Shown here one piece after another: positions 36,201-47,944 of a DNA stretch of 64,000 bases. Source of the DNA: Trissonchulus latispiculum (lineage: Eukaryota; Nematoda; Enoplea; Enoplida; Ironidae); the NCBI GenBank assembly GCA_030248195.1, contig JASAND010032022.1:28489-92488 (forward strand), given 5' to 3'. A program made the translations under genes and the position numbers. The first letter of the stretch is position 1. Each line of letters starts with the position of its first letter. Below the pieces are notes generated by a model that saw only the letters and a list, made by a program, of their open reading frames with translations, ran no database searches and had not been told where the DNA came from.

Positions 36201-39200
36201 GGGGCGAAACATGACGGAAAAGAAGGGGAAAATATGGTCGCCTACTCACCAACCATAGCAGCTGCAGCTGCCTAGTATACCCCATTAGAAAGAGCAAGTC
36301 TAGAAGTATACCCTACAGTACCAGATTGGTTTCTAAGATTGATTCTGTTAGTACAGTACTTGACCAAAGTTGACCTCCCAAAACTGGCCAAAATGCTAAG
36401 GATTTTCGAAAGTTTGCAAGTATATATATATCTAACGAACTATCAAATTTTGGCTACTATAAATTTGCATGCGGGCATAATTCGACTTGCTCTATCACAT
36501 GGTAATAGTGGTTTTCCCCTATGTGCACCCAGTAAAAAAAATTGACCACGTTTTCCCCCCACATTGGGTCCACTAGAGCGGGGAAAACATGGTGACCAAA
36601 TTTTCAAATTTTTGCGTATGCTTAAGGAAGGCGTAACTAATGCTTCTATAGGAAAGTGAATACTTTAAATCCACTAAAAACCTCAAAATATGCCAACTTA
36701 TTTCATTTGCATCATCAACATTCCAGGTTTCATAAGTTTATGGTAAAAATGAAAATTTTGAAAAAACTTAAAAAATGAGAATTATTGCAATTTTTAACAC
36801 AACAAACTTGTTTCTAGTGATATGCTGCACATTATGGCCTGTTCCCAGCAGGTTTCATGCCCAAACAGGTTAGGTACGGCGGATTTGGCATTTTGACCAA
36901 AAAATCGGGGTTTAAGCTTGCTGTGAGGTTAGAAGGGCGCCTAGGTAGTTTTGCACGCTAAAAACAGCTGAAACAATGCTTTTAAACCACTCTAAATGGT
37001 TGGTTGGTAGAAATCCGTGCCATGTTTTCCCCGCACCATTTCCACCAAAATGTGGATGTGGCACTCAAATTTAACAAGAATGCAAATTTTCCGTGGCCCA
37101 TGTCACTGATAGTTAAAAGATAAAAGTCACCTTTTGATGTTTTTCTGATCTACCACTTGTTTTTCTTGGAGCTTTATTTTCATGGGGGTTCTTAATTTTT
37201 TGTAGAGATTTGATATATTGATATATATGTTAGTTTCATTATTTGATGGGGGTTCTGGGGGTTCTTAACTTTTCGAAGAAATTTGATCCGTAACTATATA
37301 CATATATTTAGTTTCAAATTTTAATGGGGTTCTAAAAGTTTTTTCAAGAGATTTGATCCTCTACTGTCTAGTTTTAAGTGTTTGCTGGAGGTTCTGAGGG
37401 TTCTCGAGTCCGGATATACCGAAAGGTGTGTGCGTTGTCTCGACTTAAATGGCAGTAGATACTGCCTTTATGATTGAATAGCATATATTGGTGAATTTTG
37501 GGTCCAACTTTAAACTTGGTTTTTTGCAACATGACATTCTCAGAACTTGCTTGTAGAGCCATTTGGGAATGGAAAATTCCCGCCTTCAGTTTTTCTGCCC
37601 TAATACACTCAAGTTGCTGTGCTGGTTCCACAATACTGTGAACTGTTGGAGGTCAGGTTCTTGAGCTTTCTGATTGCTTCAGCTCATTCCCGCTATTCGT
37701 TTTGCTGTACGAAGCACGCGTCTTTTAAAGATAATTTTAAACGATCGATAAAGTTAGCTTTAAACATTTATTTGTGAAAAGTGAACTGAGCTGTCATCGT
37801 TTGTCTTTGCTAACTTTCAGATCTTTAGCGCTAAGCTGCAGGGTTAGTGTCCCAAGCAGTCGGTTAATGCATCTGTTACAATTCTACATCAATTGTTTAA
37901 GGTGGCTATAGGGGCTTCTGGTGGAAAGGATTCCACTGTTCTTGCCTATCTTTTGAAGACGTTGAATGAACGCTATCAGTATGGACTTGATCTAATCCTC
38001 TTGTCTATAGACGAAGGCATTCGAGGCTACAGAGATGATAGTTTAGCAACTGTACGTCGGAATCAGGTACAGTATGCCCTCCCTCTGACTATCATGTCCT
38101 ATGCTGATCTTTACGGCTGGACTATGGATCAGATCGTGTCTAAGATTGGACTGAAGAACAACTGTACCTTCTGCGGTGTTTTTAGGCGACAGGTTAGTTG
38201 ATCGCATACGTATGGCATGGCGTATGCACTGATTAAGTTTACAGATGTTTTGCCTACTTGAATGATTTTTTCAGATTGATGGCTGGCTACTGTGTAATAT
38301 ATGTCAAAAGTTTCAGAAGTTTTGGGATGTTGTCTAAACCCAAAAAATTAAGAACGAAGGCATCAGCAAAATGGTTCCGTTTGGGATTTGGGCCAATTAG
38401 GAATATTTTCAGAAACTTTGCAGCAATAAAGTTGGTCCAACGGTGTCTCAACGGCTTTTCCAGCTATTAATTTGGTATCGAGCAGTGTGTAGTCAATTTA
38501 TGTTTCCATGGTTATCTGGAATCTGATTTCACACTTTTTATACTCTGTTCCAAGTTTTTTGTGTTTTTACTCTGTCTTAGAAAAACAGTAGAAAAACACT
38601 TAAGTTTTGAGTTTCAAAATAAACTTATGAATTTAAAAGTTGTTGCATAACTAGAGAAGGCTATTTGCTGAAAAATTTTGCGCCTTCGGCTTTTCTTTCA
38701 TCGTTTCCAAAGTCTTTTCCTTAATATTTTCACAGCCTCGGTCGTATCGGGGGCTGTAAAACACACCTTTGGGCTGTAAAAATTCAAAGCGAAATTGTAT
38801 ACTTTGAAAATAAAAGGAGGTTTACTAAATTAAGAGATTTAACTGCTTCCATTGTGGCTTTTTACCGATTTTTCTATATTCTTCTGCTTGGGGGTGCTCC
38901 ACAGACTCCCCATTGCGTATGCGATTTTTTTCGTTTCGTATTTGCTTTCATCGCTGGAAAGACAAACTAACCAGGAGGAACTCGATATATACGTATGTCC
39001 TAAAAAGATTAAAAAGGCGACCAATTTAAAAAATTTAAGAAAAACCGTTTTTTTAGAAAAGCTGAAAAGCACGGGTCCGATTGTGAATAAAACTGCTCTT
39101 CCGTTTAAACTTACAATATTTCAGAAAACTAAGGCACTTTGTAGGTAGACCGGTGCTCGGCATTTTAGGGGCTTATTTCTGTTTTCCACCAGCAAACTGT

Positions 39201-40427
39201 TTCAGTAATAGTGTTAGAAATGAAATTGTCACTTAAGCACCTGAGACCCGAAAAATTCGGGCCTCGGGTGGGACTCGAACCCATGACTTTCGGATTAACG
39301 CTCCGACGCGCTGCCAACTGAGCTACCGAGGCTACAGTCGCACCAAGCTAGAAGGAGTTCGTATCCAAACTGAAGTGACAATGGATTAATAATGCGTTAT
39401 ACATGTTCGATCGGGTGGGTAACCTCACACTAGTTTGAGTATTAGTTTTATTCCTTCTTTAGGCACTGGATCGTGGAGCCATGAAACTAAAGGTGGATAA
39501 GATTGTAACTGGTCATAATGCTGATGACGTGGCTGAAACAGTGCTGATGAACGTGCTGCGAGGGGATGTGGCTCGACTAGCTCGATGCACTTCCATCTGC
39601 ACAGCTAGTGACGGTCTCATACCGCGATGTAAGCCTCTGAAATATGCCTTTGAGAAAGAGATCGTCATGTATGCCTACTATAGGTGTGTTATTGGTCATA
39701 TACTGTCCTCATTATGTGTATCATTGGTCGTGTAGTCTCTATATCGCATCTTCGGTTCAGTGTCTGCGAGATTTTGAAATATTATAAAAGTTTAATTGTC
39801 ATCATAGTACATTCAAAGACATTTTCTGCGAAAAAAACTTCAAGCTTTTTTAATGTACGCCTACGATTGCATTGTATTCCATACCTGCGTGATATACATT
39901 TTTTATTGTTTGGTTTCAGAAAACTGGACTATTTTTCCACGGAGTGTATTTACTCCCCGAATGCCTATCGAGGCTACGCTCGCAGTTATTTGAAGGATCT
40001 GGAACGGATAAGGCCGCAGGCTATTTTGGACATTATTAGATCAGGAGAGCAAATGTCCATCAGCGATTCAGTCAAACTTCCAACTAGAGGGCGCTGTAGT
40101 CGCTGCGACTATGTGTCCAGTCAGGCTGTCTGTAAAGCCTGCGTACTCCTGGAGGGCTTGAATTCAGGAAATCCGTTGCTAGGAATCAGAAAGCCGCAGA
40201 AAGCTGGTCCAGCTGGTGCTGCAGGTTCTGGCGTTAGAAAAGGGAAACGAAGAAAAGACAAGAAGCAAACGTCTGATACTGAAGAAATGCAAGACTCTGT
40301 CAACAGCGATCGGATTAGTATTGAAAATTTGAACTTGCACAATAATGATGATGATTCTGAGGTTACTGAAGGCTGCGGGAGTGATGGCGGACAATGCGGT
40401 TGTGGTAGTCAGGCGATAGCTTTTTAA
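29965..40427 (+). CDS. CTU1: Cytoplasmic tRNA 2-thiolation protein 1 (CTU1/NCS6), four exons
   Basis: Exons 29965-30120, 37902-38192, 39463-39683 and 39920-40427 join in phase to a 391-residue protein (human CTU1 is about 350). CTU1 with CTU2 thiolates the wobble uridine (U34) of cytosolic tRNA-Lys, -Glu and -Gln, using sulfur passed from URM1. Exon 1 holds the N-terminal zinc motif (LCESC and FCQPC). Exon 2 opens with the PP-loop ATPase signature SGGKDS (residues 58-63) and ends with the CTFC pair (C140, C143). Exon 3 has the [10 protein letters not shown] motif and a RCKPLKY block. Exon 4 has YSPNAYRG and the C-terminal zinc ribbon CSRC...CKAC. An extra basic then acidic tail ends the protein. 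Intron 1 is 7,781 bp and packed with satellites and foldbacks. All splice sites are GT-AG. Confidence 0.95.
30226..31640. mobile_element. G-rich foldback elements in CTU1 intron 1
   Basis: The clearest arms are about 30765-30905 and 31238-31395, pairing blocks such as CACTTTTGGGCGACC, GTGGGTGGGGGCTTGCCGAA and several CGAAAAGTGG words. The AT-rich outer parts pair more weakly. A second GGGGG/CGAAAAGTGG block lies at 30230-30290. No ORF is present. It resembles the element at 18430 in composition and layout. Confidence 0.6.
31216..31241. repeat. Palindrome ATAGGGGTCGC/GCGACCCCTAT, copy A
   Basis: A perfect 11-bp stem with a GGTA loop. The same palindrome recurs at 33888-33913 (loop GGCA), and a degraded copy sits at 26914-26940. 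Confidence 0.8.
31880..32290. repeat. 163-bp satellite, array 1
   Basis: Units of about 163 bp with TTTTCTGGTGCGCCCAGCTC at about 32045 and 32207, plus CTTTGCCGTCTGGAGGGTC. A degenerate leading unit begins near 31880. The same family forms array 2 at 34540-35290. Confidence 0.85.
32330..33165. repeat. 147-bp satellite, array 1
   Basis: About six units of 147-152 bp. Each has AAATTTTCCAAAAGTGGTCA, then TTTGGTATCAAATGAAAGCC, CATAGAACTGCATGCTCAAA and a GGTGGGGTGGGG run whose length varies between units. It directly follows the 163-bp array. Confidence 0.9.
33199..33244. repeat. (TA)n microsatellite
   Basis: About 23 uninterrupted TA units between the satellite and the left arm of the 185-bp inverted repeat. 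Confidence 0.95.
33888..33913. repeat. Palindrome ATAGGGGTCGC/GCGACCCCTAT, copy B
   Basis: A perfect 11-bp stem, loop GGCA, in AT-rich sequence. Same as copy A at 31216 apart from one loop base. Confidence 0.8.
34540..35290. repeat. 163-bp satellite, array 2
   Basis: Four to five units, with TTCTGGTGCGCCCAGCTC at about 34704, 34867, 35031 and 35194 (163-bp spacing). Units are about 90 % alike by eye. The long overlapping open frames on both strands (for example TKTPIDKV-type peptides) repeat with the unit and are not genes. Confidence 0.9.
35320..35690. repeat. 147-bp satellite, array 2
   Basis: About two and a half units of the same family and orientation as 32330-33165, again directly after the 163-bp array. 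The last unit is degenerate (AGCCCTAAGTGAACTGAGC). Confidence 0.88.
36110..37740. other. Degenerate repeat sequence in CTU1 intron 1
   Basis: It contains GGGGAAAA and TTTTCCCC words around 36140-36600 and 37020-37040, resembling the interior of the 27721 element. A block at 37489-37640 (TTGGTGAATTTTGGGTC onward) is a diverged copy of the leader of the 163-bp satellite at 31797. No exon is seen. Confidence 0.4.
39261..39332 (-). tRNA. tRNA-Asn(GTT)-like sequence, probable pseudogene
   Basis: On the minus strand 72 nt fold as a cloverleaf. The acceptor GCCTCGG/CCGAGGC is perfect, the anticodon stem TCGGA/TCCGA is perfect with loop GCGTTAA (anticodon GTT), and the T-arm TTCGAGT loop has four of five stem pairs. 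Against a working tRNA-Asn: position 33 is C instead of U, one D-stem pair is T-C, the top T-stem pair is A-C, and the discriminator base is C. It lies antisense in CTU1 intron 2, so it is either a retroposed tRNA copy or a tRNA-derived SINE head. Confidence 0.65.
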
Positions 40428-40445
40428 ACTGATAGCGATCTAATG

Positions 40446-40988
40446 GTTGACCAAAAAATCTTGGAACCGAACTGTGAGCGCCTGTCCTGAGTTAACGTTT
40501 CAAGTTAGTCTGTATAAAGTGTACATTTTTAGAAACCTCAAGATAGGAGAATCCGCGTAAGCCATCACACCCAGTCTATATCTGGTTTCCTGATACGATT
40601 TTGGTCCAAACTAGACGAAATTTCGTATACAGACTAATTTCTACCTGTCGAATCAAAGAACTCAATCACCGAAACTGCACGACAAACCCATCTTGCTGTA
40701 CAGTTTTTGTGACCTGGACATCCTGTTACCGGACTGGATATGACCCGATTTTCGGAAATGTTTTGGGCCGAGGACCAACATACTGAGTAAGAATTGATTA
40801 GAAGTTAGCTTCCGAATCTTAAGCGTTTTTATCGATCTGGTATCCGGAAACCGGATATTGACCAGATATGATGAGTTTAGCGGATTCTCCTCCTGAGGAT
40901 TCTCAAAATATATACTTTATACAGGCTAATTTCAAATGCTAACTCAGGACAGGATCTATTAGTTCGGCTCCAAGATTTGGTCAGACTT
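40446..40988. mobile_element. Foldback element just after the CTU1 stop codon
   Basis: The left end (TTGACCAAAAAATCTTGGAA, then CCTGTCCTGAGTTAACG and AGTCTGTATAAAGTGTA) pairs with the right end (TATACTTTATACAGGCTAAT, then CTAACTCAGGACAGG and CCAAGATTTGGTCAG). The arms are diverged (roughly 80 % by eye) and lose similarity toward the centre near 40715. It begins 19 bp after the CTU1 stop, so it likely supplies 3' UTR sequence. Confidence 0.65.
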
Positions 40989-41273
40989 TTAGTTCCCAAA
41001 TTCTAATAATAGGTTAATGTGAGCTGTTTTCATGTTTACTTTGTTGCGTTTGTTCACGATGCCCCATTGGGCGCCTTATATTTAGTTTGTTGAGTTTACA
41101 AACTATTGTTTGTTTTAACTATAATTAAATCAACTGTTGATGTTTGAGATTAGCTCAGGATAGGATAGTGCGCGTAGAATTTTGGGGAGTTGTTGAAATG
41201 TTTTAAAGGTAAAAGTTCGTCGCTTGTTATGTGTAAAAGGGAATCTTCAATACATGTGGAAAAACAGTAACGT

Positions 41274-43036
41274 TCAAAAGAATTGATTTGGAACGTTCGG
41301 AGATGGTATGGATGCAGTTGATAATAAAGAGTTCCTGGACAAGCCTTGAGAACTTGAAGTTGTGTTAGAAAACTGTTGCATAGGCATCGATACAAATTCT
41401 CTTGTATGGGCATTACTGACTCGTCGGTAAAAGTCCTTGAGGTCTTCCGGACTTAGCATGGTTTGGTCTGAAGTGTGCTGCAAGCCAGACTGCAGTTCAA
41501 AGCCTTGTTGTTTCTGTCGCTCGTGTTTGCGGAAGGCAACTGCAACAAGCAACAATACTCGCAAAATGCAATTAAAGTACATAGTCGGGAATAGCAGATT
41601 TGATGTATTGGTATTTCAGTTTGAGTACAATATAACTTTTGTTTTCTTAGAGCCTTTTCAAGAAAGGTTAGAGTAGAGTTAAAATTAACTTTCGTTTTCA
41701 TGGACAAATCTAAGAAGGAAGGTCAAACTCGAGTGGAGTTAAAAACAGTTTTTTAATTCTACTCCTCTTTCGAAAGGCCCTTAGATGACCCAGCTGACTA
41801 ATTTCACACAGTGAAAAAAATTGTGTAAGTCTTTATGTGCTTGTGCTCCCGAGATGCGGTTGGCACAATGCGTTAAAGAATGCCGAATTTCATAATGCAG
41901 AACAAATACTAATCAGTTTTTGTTCGGCAGTATCGCTTATCGTGCCGTACACCATAGTCCTCCAAGACAATTGGATGGAGCTATTTGCGAAATTCCCCTG
42001 ACCAATGCACAATCCAATCTCAGATTGCCTGCCTTTGATCATAGCACTATGAACAGATATGATGAAAACCTAAGCGTAAGACGGCAAGCCAGGATAATTT
42101 CCGCTACCGTGTTTTCGATAATTTATTCCCAATAGAAGCATTTAGAGGACGAAGATAATCCTCGGGTAATACATGAGAGCAAATGAAATAAACTTACCAG
42201 CATACATCACTAATTTTACCCCCCATGTGACGCTCCAGTAATAGCCAACCATCATGAAGGTTATTGTACATAGTTGGGCAACTCCAACAAGAGTATTGAT
42301 AAGTAGGGTAAATAGAAGTTTATTTTTCTTGAGGTCAATGCGAGGAGTTCCACAGCATAGAACGAAAGCACCACTGCAAATTGTGCCTAAAATGCTATGA
42401 ATAAAATAAAATTAGAAATGACAATTTAACTAGGTCAAAACAGAAATGTGATTAATTACTCAGAAACTTAGGAACGAAACGGCAGAGTTAGTGAACGTTT
42501 GGCTTTACCTCTGAGGACCAATTTCAACCACAATGCGTCTAACCCGTGCGTTGACTTTCATGGACGTTTCAAAAGAAAGTTAACGATGCCTTTTGCTGCT
42601 AACAGCTACACCTGAGCAGGCAAAAATCGAGTTGAGTAGTTTCTCTTGGTAGTACATATATTTTGACGTTTAGAATTTTCTAGTTCAGGAAAACTTATAT
42701 ATCAACCTAAAACGTTTTTCTGGCATTAGTTTTTTTACCTACAGCTTACAATTCTAGATTACTATTTATATGTTTACTTATACAACAGGCTTCAGTGGCT
42801 AATAGGTTTTCTGGAATATATAATAATTAATTAGCGTTTCATTTTATACCTATTCCAGGCAGCAAACAGTTTAGAATACAGCAAAACACAGCTGCGGACA
42901 CCGGCAGAAATGGAACAGCAGTATGCATTAGAGTGTTGTCATGGGACGCAATCCTCAAGAAATCTTCTTTTGGCTCTACTTGTGATTCTCGTCGGCCAAG
43001 CTTCAACATAAATGACAATACTGCGACCAAATTCAT
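41274..43036 (-). CDS. SPEC3/Stum-like membrane protein, three exons
   Basis: Minus-strand exons 43036-42850, 42386-42198 and 41539-41274 join in phase 1 at both junctions, giving 213 residues. Two hydrophobic hairpin segments carry the family signature. The first (about residues 41-75) reads AVPFLPVSAAVFCCILNCL, then LPGIGTICSGAFVLCCGTPR. The second (about 84-125) contains LVGVAQLCTITFMMVGYYWS and a WGVKLV end. SPEC3 is a sea urchin ciliary-ectoderm protein and Drosophila Stum is needed for mechanosensing in some neurons; the role here is inferred from family only. The C-terminal tail of about 88 residues is polar and serine-rich. The ATG at 43036 is the first in frame in this exon; an upstream coding exon cannot be excluded. 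Confidence 0.8.
41650..41780. mobile_element. 131-bp Harbinger-like MITE
   Basis: Flanked by TTA on both sides (41647-41649, 41781-41783). The termini are GAGCCTTTTCAAGAAAGG and, on the other strand, GGGCCTTTCGAAAGAGG. The interior has GAGTGGAGTTAAAAACAG. It lies just downstream (in + coordinates) of the Stum-like last exon, in its second intron. Confidence 0.7.
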
Positions 43037-43299
43037 TATCTTTTTATAACCTTGGAAGCAGGATTGGTATTTTTACAGCAGACTTTTTGATTATTCAGCA
43101 TGACCGAACAGAAGCCATATCGTGACATATTATGACAAATAAATAATCTAAATTCCCTTGTTTTATGAATTATGCAATGTCTGGCAGGGCAGGACATCCA
43201 GAAACTACAAAAAAATGAGTTTCCTGTGCGGCAAAAAGAGCACTGCTGATCGAAATTATGTTGGATGCTACGGAATGGGGCATACATTGTCAAATATTA

Positions 43300-44170
43300 A
43301 TTGGTTTTAAAGTAAATTAAATGCTTGAGGTTCCTGAGATGATTGAAAATAAATTGGTCGTTTGCGTGCTTTAACGAAGACAGATGTTATTTCGGTATGT
43401 ATGTGTATGTTATGTATGTAGCTTAGGCCTTAGGCTAGAGTCAGGAATCAAATAATTAAATTTTTAATTCTTTTCTGTGGCCGATTCCTAGTTTCGATTT
43501 CGATTAATTTTAAATATTGGCTTGAACAAAAATGCTTGAACCAGATCATCAAAGTCAATAAAAGTTGATATTTTCCAAACTGCACCCAGCAATAACGAAT
43601 ACCTTCAAATAAAATTGCCCCACTCTTACTTGATTTGGATCGATTCTCTGTAAGGACGTGTACGGCTTGCCTACACTTTGTCTGTTTGGTGATTTAGGGG
43701 AAGACAGTGTTTGCGTCGTCGATAGTTTCCTGAAAGTCAAAACATGGATGAAACATGTCTATCATTTTTATATAAATTTGGCTTTATATATATACCGTCA
43801 GAACATTCAATGTTCTGCCAGTCAAAAGAAAGCATTTTAATATGTAGTTGGTTCACCATTTTTCCTTTTGTGAAAATACAAATTTTAGATGCCCGAAGTC
43901 CTGAGTCTAACTGGGACGTGGAAAGTCGCAAAGACTGCAATCAATTTCAATACGTATGTACAAACTACTTCCTTGTTAAATATATACTCTTGAACCGTGA
44001 ACGTTAATGTACCTTTGTCATTCATTAAGCTAGCGTCATTAAAAGCCTAGTCATTAATAACCTAGTAGCTGATCCCTCTTGATTTCTATCAATAGTTACA
44101 ATTAAACTTGTTGCTACTGTTCTAACTATCACGAAACGGATAAAGTAGCTATGCTGTAATCAAGAGTCCA
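43300..44170. other. Region upstream of the Stum-like gene, no firm gene
   Basis: AT-rich. One short open block (43889-43951) has splice-like borders but no recognisable product. I see no other supported feature. Confidence 0.35.
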
Positions 44171-44180
44171 TATTAATTCG

Positions 44181-44645
44181 GGGGGGGGGTCGACAAGCAT
44201 ACCCTCCTCCGTTTGGTGGGGGGGGGGCCGCCGAAAGTGGTCCCCGGGTGGGGGGGGGGGGGTAGCCCAAAGCGGTCCCCGTTTGGGCGGGGTCGCTGAA
44301 AGAGGTCCCCGTTTGGGGGTGTGTCGCTCAAGCAGGCTAAGTTTGGCTCATTCTGATTGGCTGTTGGCGACCCTCCCCCAACAGGGACCACTTTTTGTGA
44401 CCCCTCCTCAAACGAGGACCACTTTTTGTGACCCCCCCCCCAAACGGGGACCCATTTTCGAATAGAACAAAAACTACCATAATCATCTGCTCTACCCCCC
44501 TCCCCCACCAAACGGAGGGTGGTTTCTGCAATCTGATTGGCTGTTGTCCACCTAACGGGGACCTCTTTTTGGCTACCCCCCCCCACCAAAAGGAGGGGGT
44601 ATGCTCTGTCGATTTGGTCGACCCCCCAAACGGGGGAACATTCGC
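44181..44645. mobile_element. G/C-run TIR element
   Basis: The ends pair as inverted repeats: GGTCGAC, AGCATACCC, TCC and TTTGGTGGGGGGG on the left match the complement at 44565-44640. Inside are direct repeats of TCTGATTGGCTGTTG (about 44355 and 44530) and repeated ACCACTTTTTGTGACCCC. The peptide-like frames come from these repeats. The class is unknown. Confidence 0.6.
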
Positions 44646-47600
44646 GTATTGTGGGCGGAGCACCGTTACGCAAACGCAATGCCAGAAAGAGAAGCCCTCT
44701 AGTGGCTTACTCTTCTTCTATGATATAAGGGAATTATGGACTCTTGCTTTAATGATTTGGGGCAATTTGTTCTTACCCTGGGGAAGGAGGTCCTCCTATG
44801 GAAGCGGCTCTCTGATCTCGGATCACATCGATTACTGTTTGGCCTTCCGTGGTTAATGGGGCAGCTTCCTGTCCTGGCGCAGTCAGAACTCTGCTTTCTC
44901 GCTTCAGGAAATTGGCTGTCTGATTCCTCAGCCTCCGATCCCTAGCTAAAGTGCTTTGGATCATCATTTTGTAGGTTCTTTTCCGAAGACAGGTTTCAAC
45001 TTATGGCACTTCTACAAATCAAAATTTATTTAGATATATATTAAACACGTAACTGAAAATAGATAATGAAAATCTGTACAATGGCGCGGTATGCATTGTT
45101 CAACTGAAAGAGTGATCGATAGTACCTCTGTCAGCGGTGGTAATGGGATGGTTTTCAAATATACCCAAAAGTGGAGATTGTCTTTGCTTAATGATGTCTT
45201 CGCGCGAATTTGCCTCGACTATGCTTTCAGACGTAACGCCAGGTTTTCCAATTTGAAATCAAAAGCAAATTTTGTTTTTGCGCCTGGGGCCAATTAGGTA
45301 TTGTTGTGCAATCCCACTTGTTTCCGAGTGCTGAATGTCAGCAATCTGAAGTCTTTTCGGAGCTATTTTCGATATCAGCACACTGTGGCTACAAAACCTA
45401 AGTAACTAAAGCCCAAATCTGAATTGTCCCACGCTCATCAAAAACGGCCCTAAACTTTTCTTGCAAAATTGAAACACAATTTTTGGACAGCATCAAATTT
45501 TGCAAAGATGTACTTTTCTAAGTTTAAGCAGAATGGACAGGCATAGATATGTACTTAACTTATAATAAACATAGCCACAATTAATGTTATAGGGTGGTCT
45601 GAGTCATCACAGTTATTGACATTGCGAAAGGTGGCTTTGCCGGCTGAAGCTTTTCCACAGTTGTCAAAGTTTTAAGTAATCACAAAGTTATAAAACAATA
45701 GCAATTTGTCAGAAATTATGCACGCAAAACAAAGATCATAATATATAGCTGGCGGATACAGCTCACGTGAACTTATTGATTAAGGTGGAAATACCTCCTA
45801 AAAATCCAACCAGTACTTACTTATCCATCCAAAAAGTGACTAACAGATATAAGCCAGATCCATTTAAACCTTTGAGGTTGAACCATCGCTGCAGGTAGTC
45901 CTCCGTTAGAGTTCAAGTAAATTTGAAAGGAGGTAAACCCAGCACAATATGTATGTGTTAAGCTTTAAATGTGTAGATTTTGTAGGCATAATGCACTTAG
46001 ATATTACTAAAAAACGAGTCCTTGCAGATTCCAGACGCTTTTAGGGAATAAAGCTTTCAATGAAGCCTACAAATACTTGAAAACTTGCCAGGTACCAAGC
46101 CAGAGGAGCTAAAATTAATAGAGGAACCTCGTTGCTATTGAAAAAGAGTTTTACGATGCACATATGTTTATAGATAGGTAATGTCAGAAATATACATGTC
46201 AAAACCTCATGAAAATAAACGGCAAGAATGCCGAGAAAATAATTTCCACTAGCTCTGATACCGATTTGGAATTGAAGTTAGTTGTGGTGTGGTTTGAACC
46301 GATTGATTTTTCCGGTTGGTTTTTTAAACTGGTGTAGGCAAGCTAGAATTTTGATATTCGAAGAATAAAGATAAATTTCTTTTGTTTCCTAGTGAAGTTG
46401 ATTCTGGTCGGCAACCGAGCCGAGAATGGTGCCATGTTACCGTTTCCATTAACCGGATATTAAATATGATTTGTCCAATTGTCGTCCCATATTTTCTAAC
46501 CAAAAAACCGTCATGATTGGAGGGAGTTGGATATCTGTTTACTGGTCGTGGTTTTGACTCTGACTCTAAGACATTGAGTTTAGGATAACTAGGGCAGACG
46601 TCATTTGAAATGGTTAACCTTAATTTCGGCTATCATAATCCTTTTAGTTTGATTGGTCTCTCTATAACTTTGTAGCAAGTCTGGTATAAGTCTGATATTC
46701 AAAATCTAGTTTAAACCCCAAGTTTGGTCAAATTGTTCCACTTGAATTGAGCGATATGGGTAAATATTGGTACCGCTTCAAGCGCAGCCAATTGGCCCTA
46801 CTGACTGACCAAACAATTTAGTTTTCATAGGATCCATTCTTTCCTATTTATGTTATACAATTGTACAAACCTAAACAATGTCAAACTGACAACAATCTCT
46901 TCTCAGAACAAATCCCACAATCGTTTAATAAAGATCACCTCTATAGGTATGACAGTGCCCAGCTTCATGTCATTTTGGAGCCATTAATTTAGCTATTGGA
47001 GGTGAAATACAGGTTTCTACGCAACGGAGGTTAAACAACTAAAGCAGATTAGTTTGGTTCTTCCTTTCTCTGCTAGTCTCTGCGTCGCACTTATCTTTCC
47101 ATCAGTCATTTTGTGTAATACCGACTTTTACCTGAAGAGAACCGTTGCAGACTGTTATATTGCGTTGAGTTTATTGTATTTTGTATACCTTGTCTTGTAC
47201 TTACTTGGTCTACATAAGACCAATTATTAACTACTTGCTTAGTGGTTATCCACCGTTTAAAAGTGGATAGCCAACATCGAGAAAACTACAAGTAGTTATT
47301 GCCTCTTTCAATTTTCCAGGTTTCAGTGTATGTGATACAGTACCAACCCTTACTTAAATATGTAGGAAGGTGTACAACTATTAGCCCAATTAGCCAAATT
47401 TTTTCTTGTAACACTTAAAATTCTGTGTCCATGGATGATACCTTGCATAGAAAGAAGCCGCCACGTTGTGGATGTTATGCTAGAGCTTATCCCTATAGGT
47501 AACGGTATGCTATCATTGTATACCTTGTAGAGATAGTATGTAAATTATTCATTTATGTATTGTCAATATTGTTGTTACACGCCCAACACTTTTGGCCTTA

Positions 47601-47900
47601 ACTAGAGTTTGGCTTAGCTATAGTCATAATTCTGTTTGGTTGGTCGGGGAAATGTTGATAGGTGGGGTGTGGTGTAAGTAACCATTGGGCGGCTGATAAA
47701 ATTTAGGGGCGTCGTGTGCACACACCAGCTTCCAGTTAGGGGTTGGGTTTTCAACGCCCCGACCACTAGGGAGAGTGGGTGTCACAGGGAAATTTTCCCC
47801 CGTGAAAACTTCCCCCCCCCCCCGAAAAATTTCCCTAGGGAATTCTTTCCTCCCCGGAAAATTTTCACTAGTGGTTGTTGTAATTATTCTGCTGGATGTA
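44646..47900. other. Long intergenic stretch, no gene recognised
   Basis: I find no exon with both splice support and a recognisable product. The sequence is AT-rich and mostly free of tandem repeats. A C/G-run patch at about 47795-47860 (GGGAAATTTTCCCC, CCCGAAAAATTTCCC) looks like the tip of a small inverted element. Confidence 0.4.
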
Positions 47901-47944
47901 TTCATTGTTTCTACAACTTTATGGCGTTGTTTCGTGCTTTCATT

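Noticed and set aside
41920..42135. Possible + strand exon (71 codons) with an acceptor-like TTTTTGTTCGGCAG just before it
   Set aside because: It lies antisense in an intron of the Stum-like gene, has no recognisable domain and no partner exon that I could join in phase.
43889..43951. 63-bp open block with a TTTTAG acceptor and GTATGT donor
   Set aside because: Too short and isolated; no neighbouring exon supports it.
44173..44856. Proline/glycine-rich frames of 100-170 residues
   Set aside because: They arise from G and C runs and internal repeats of a TIR element, open on both strands.
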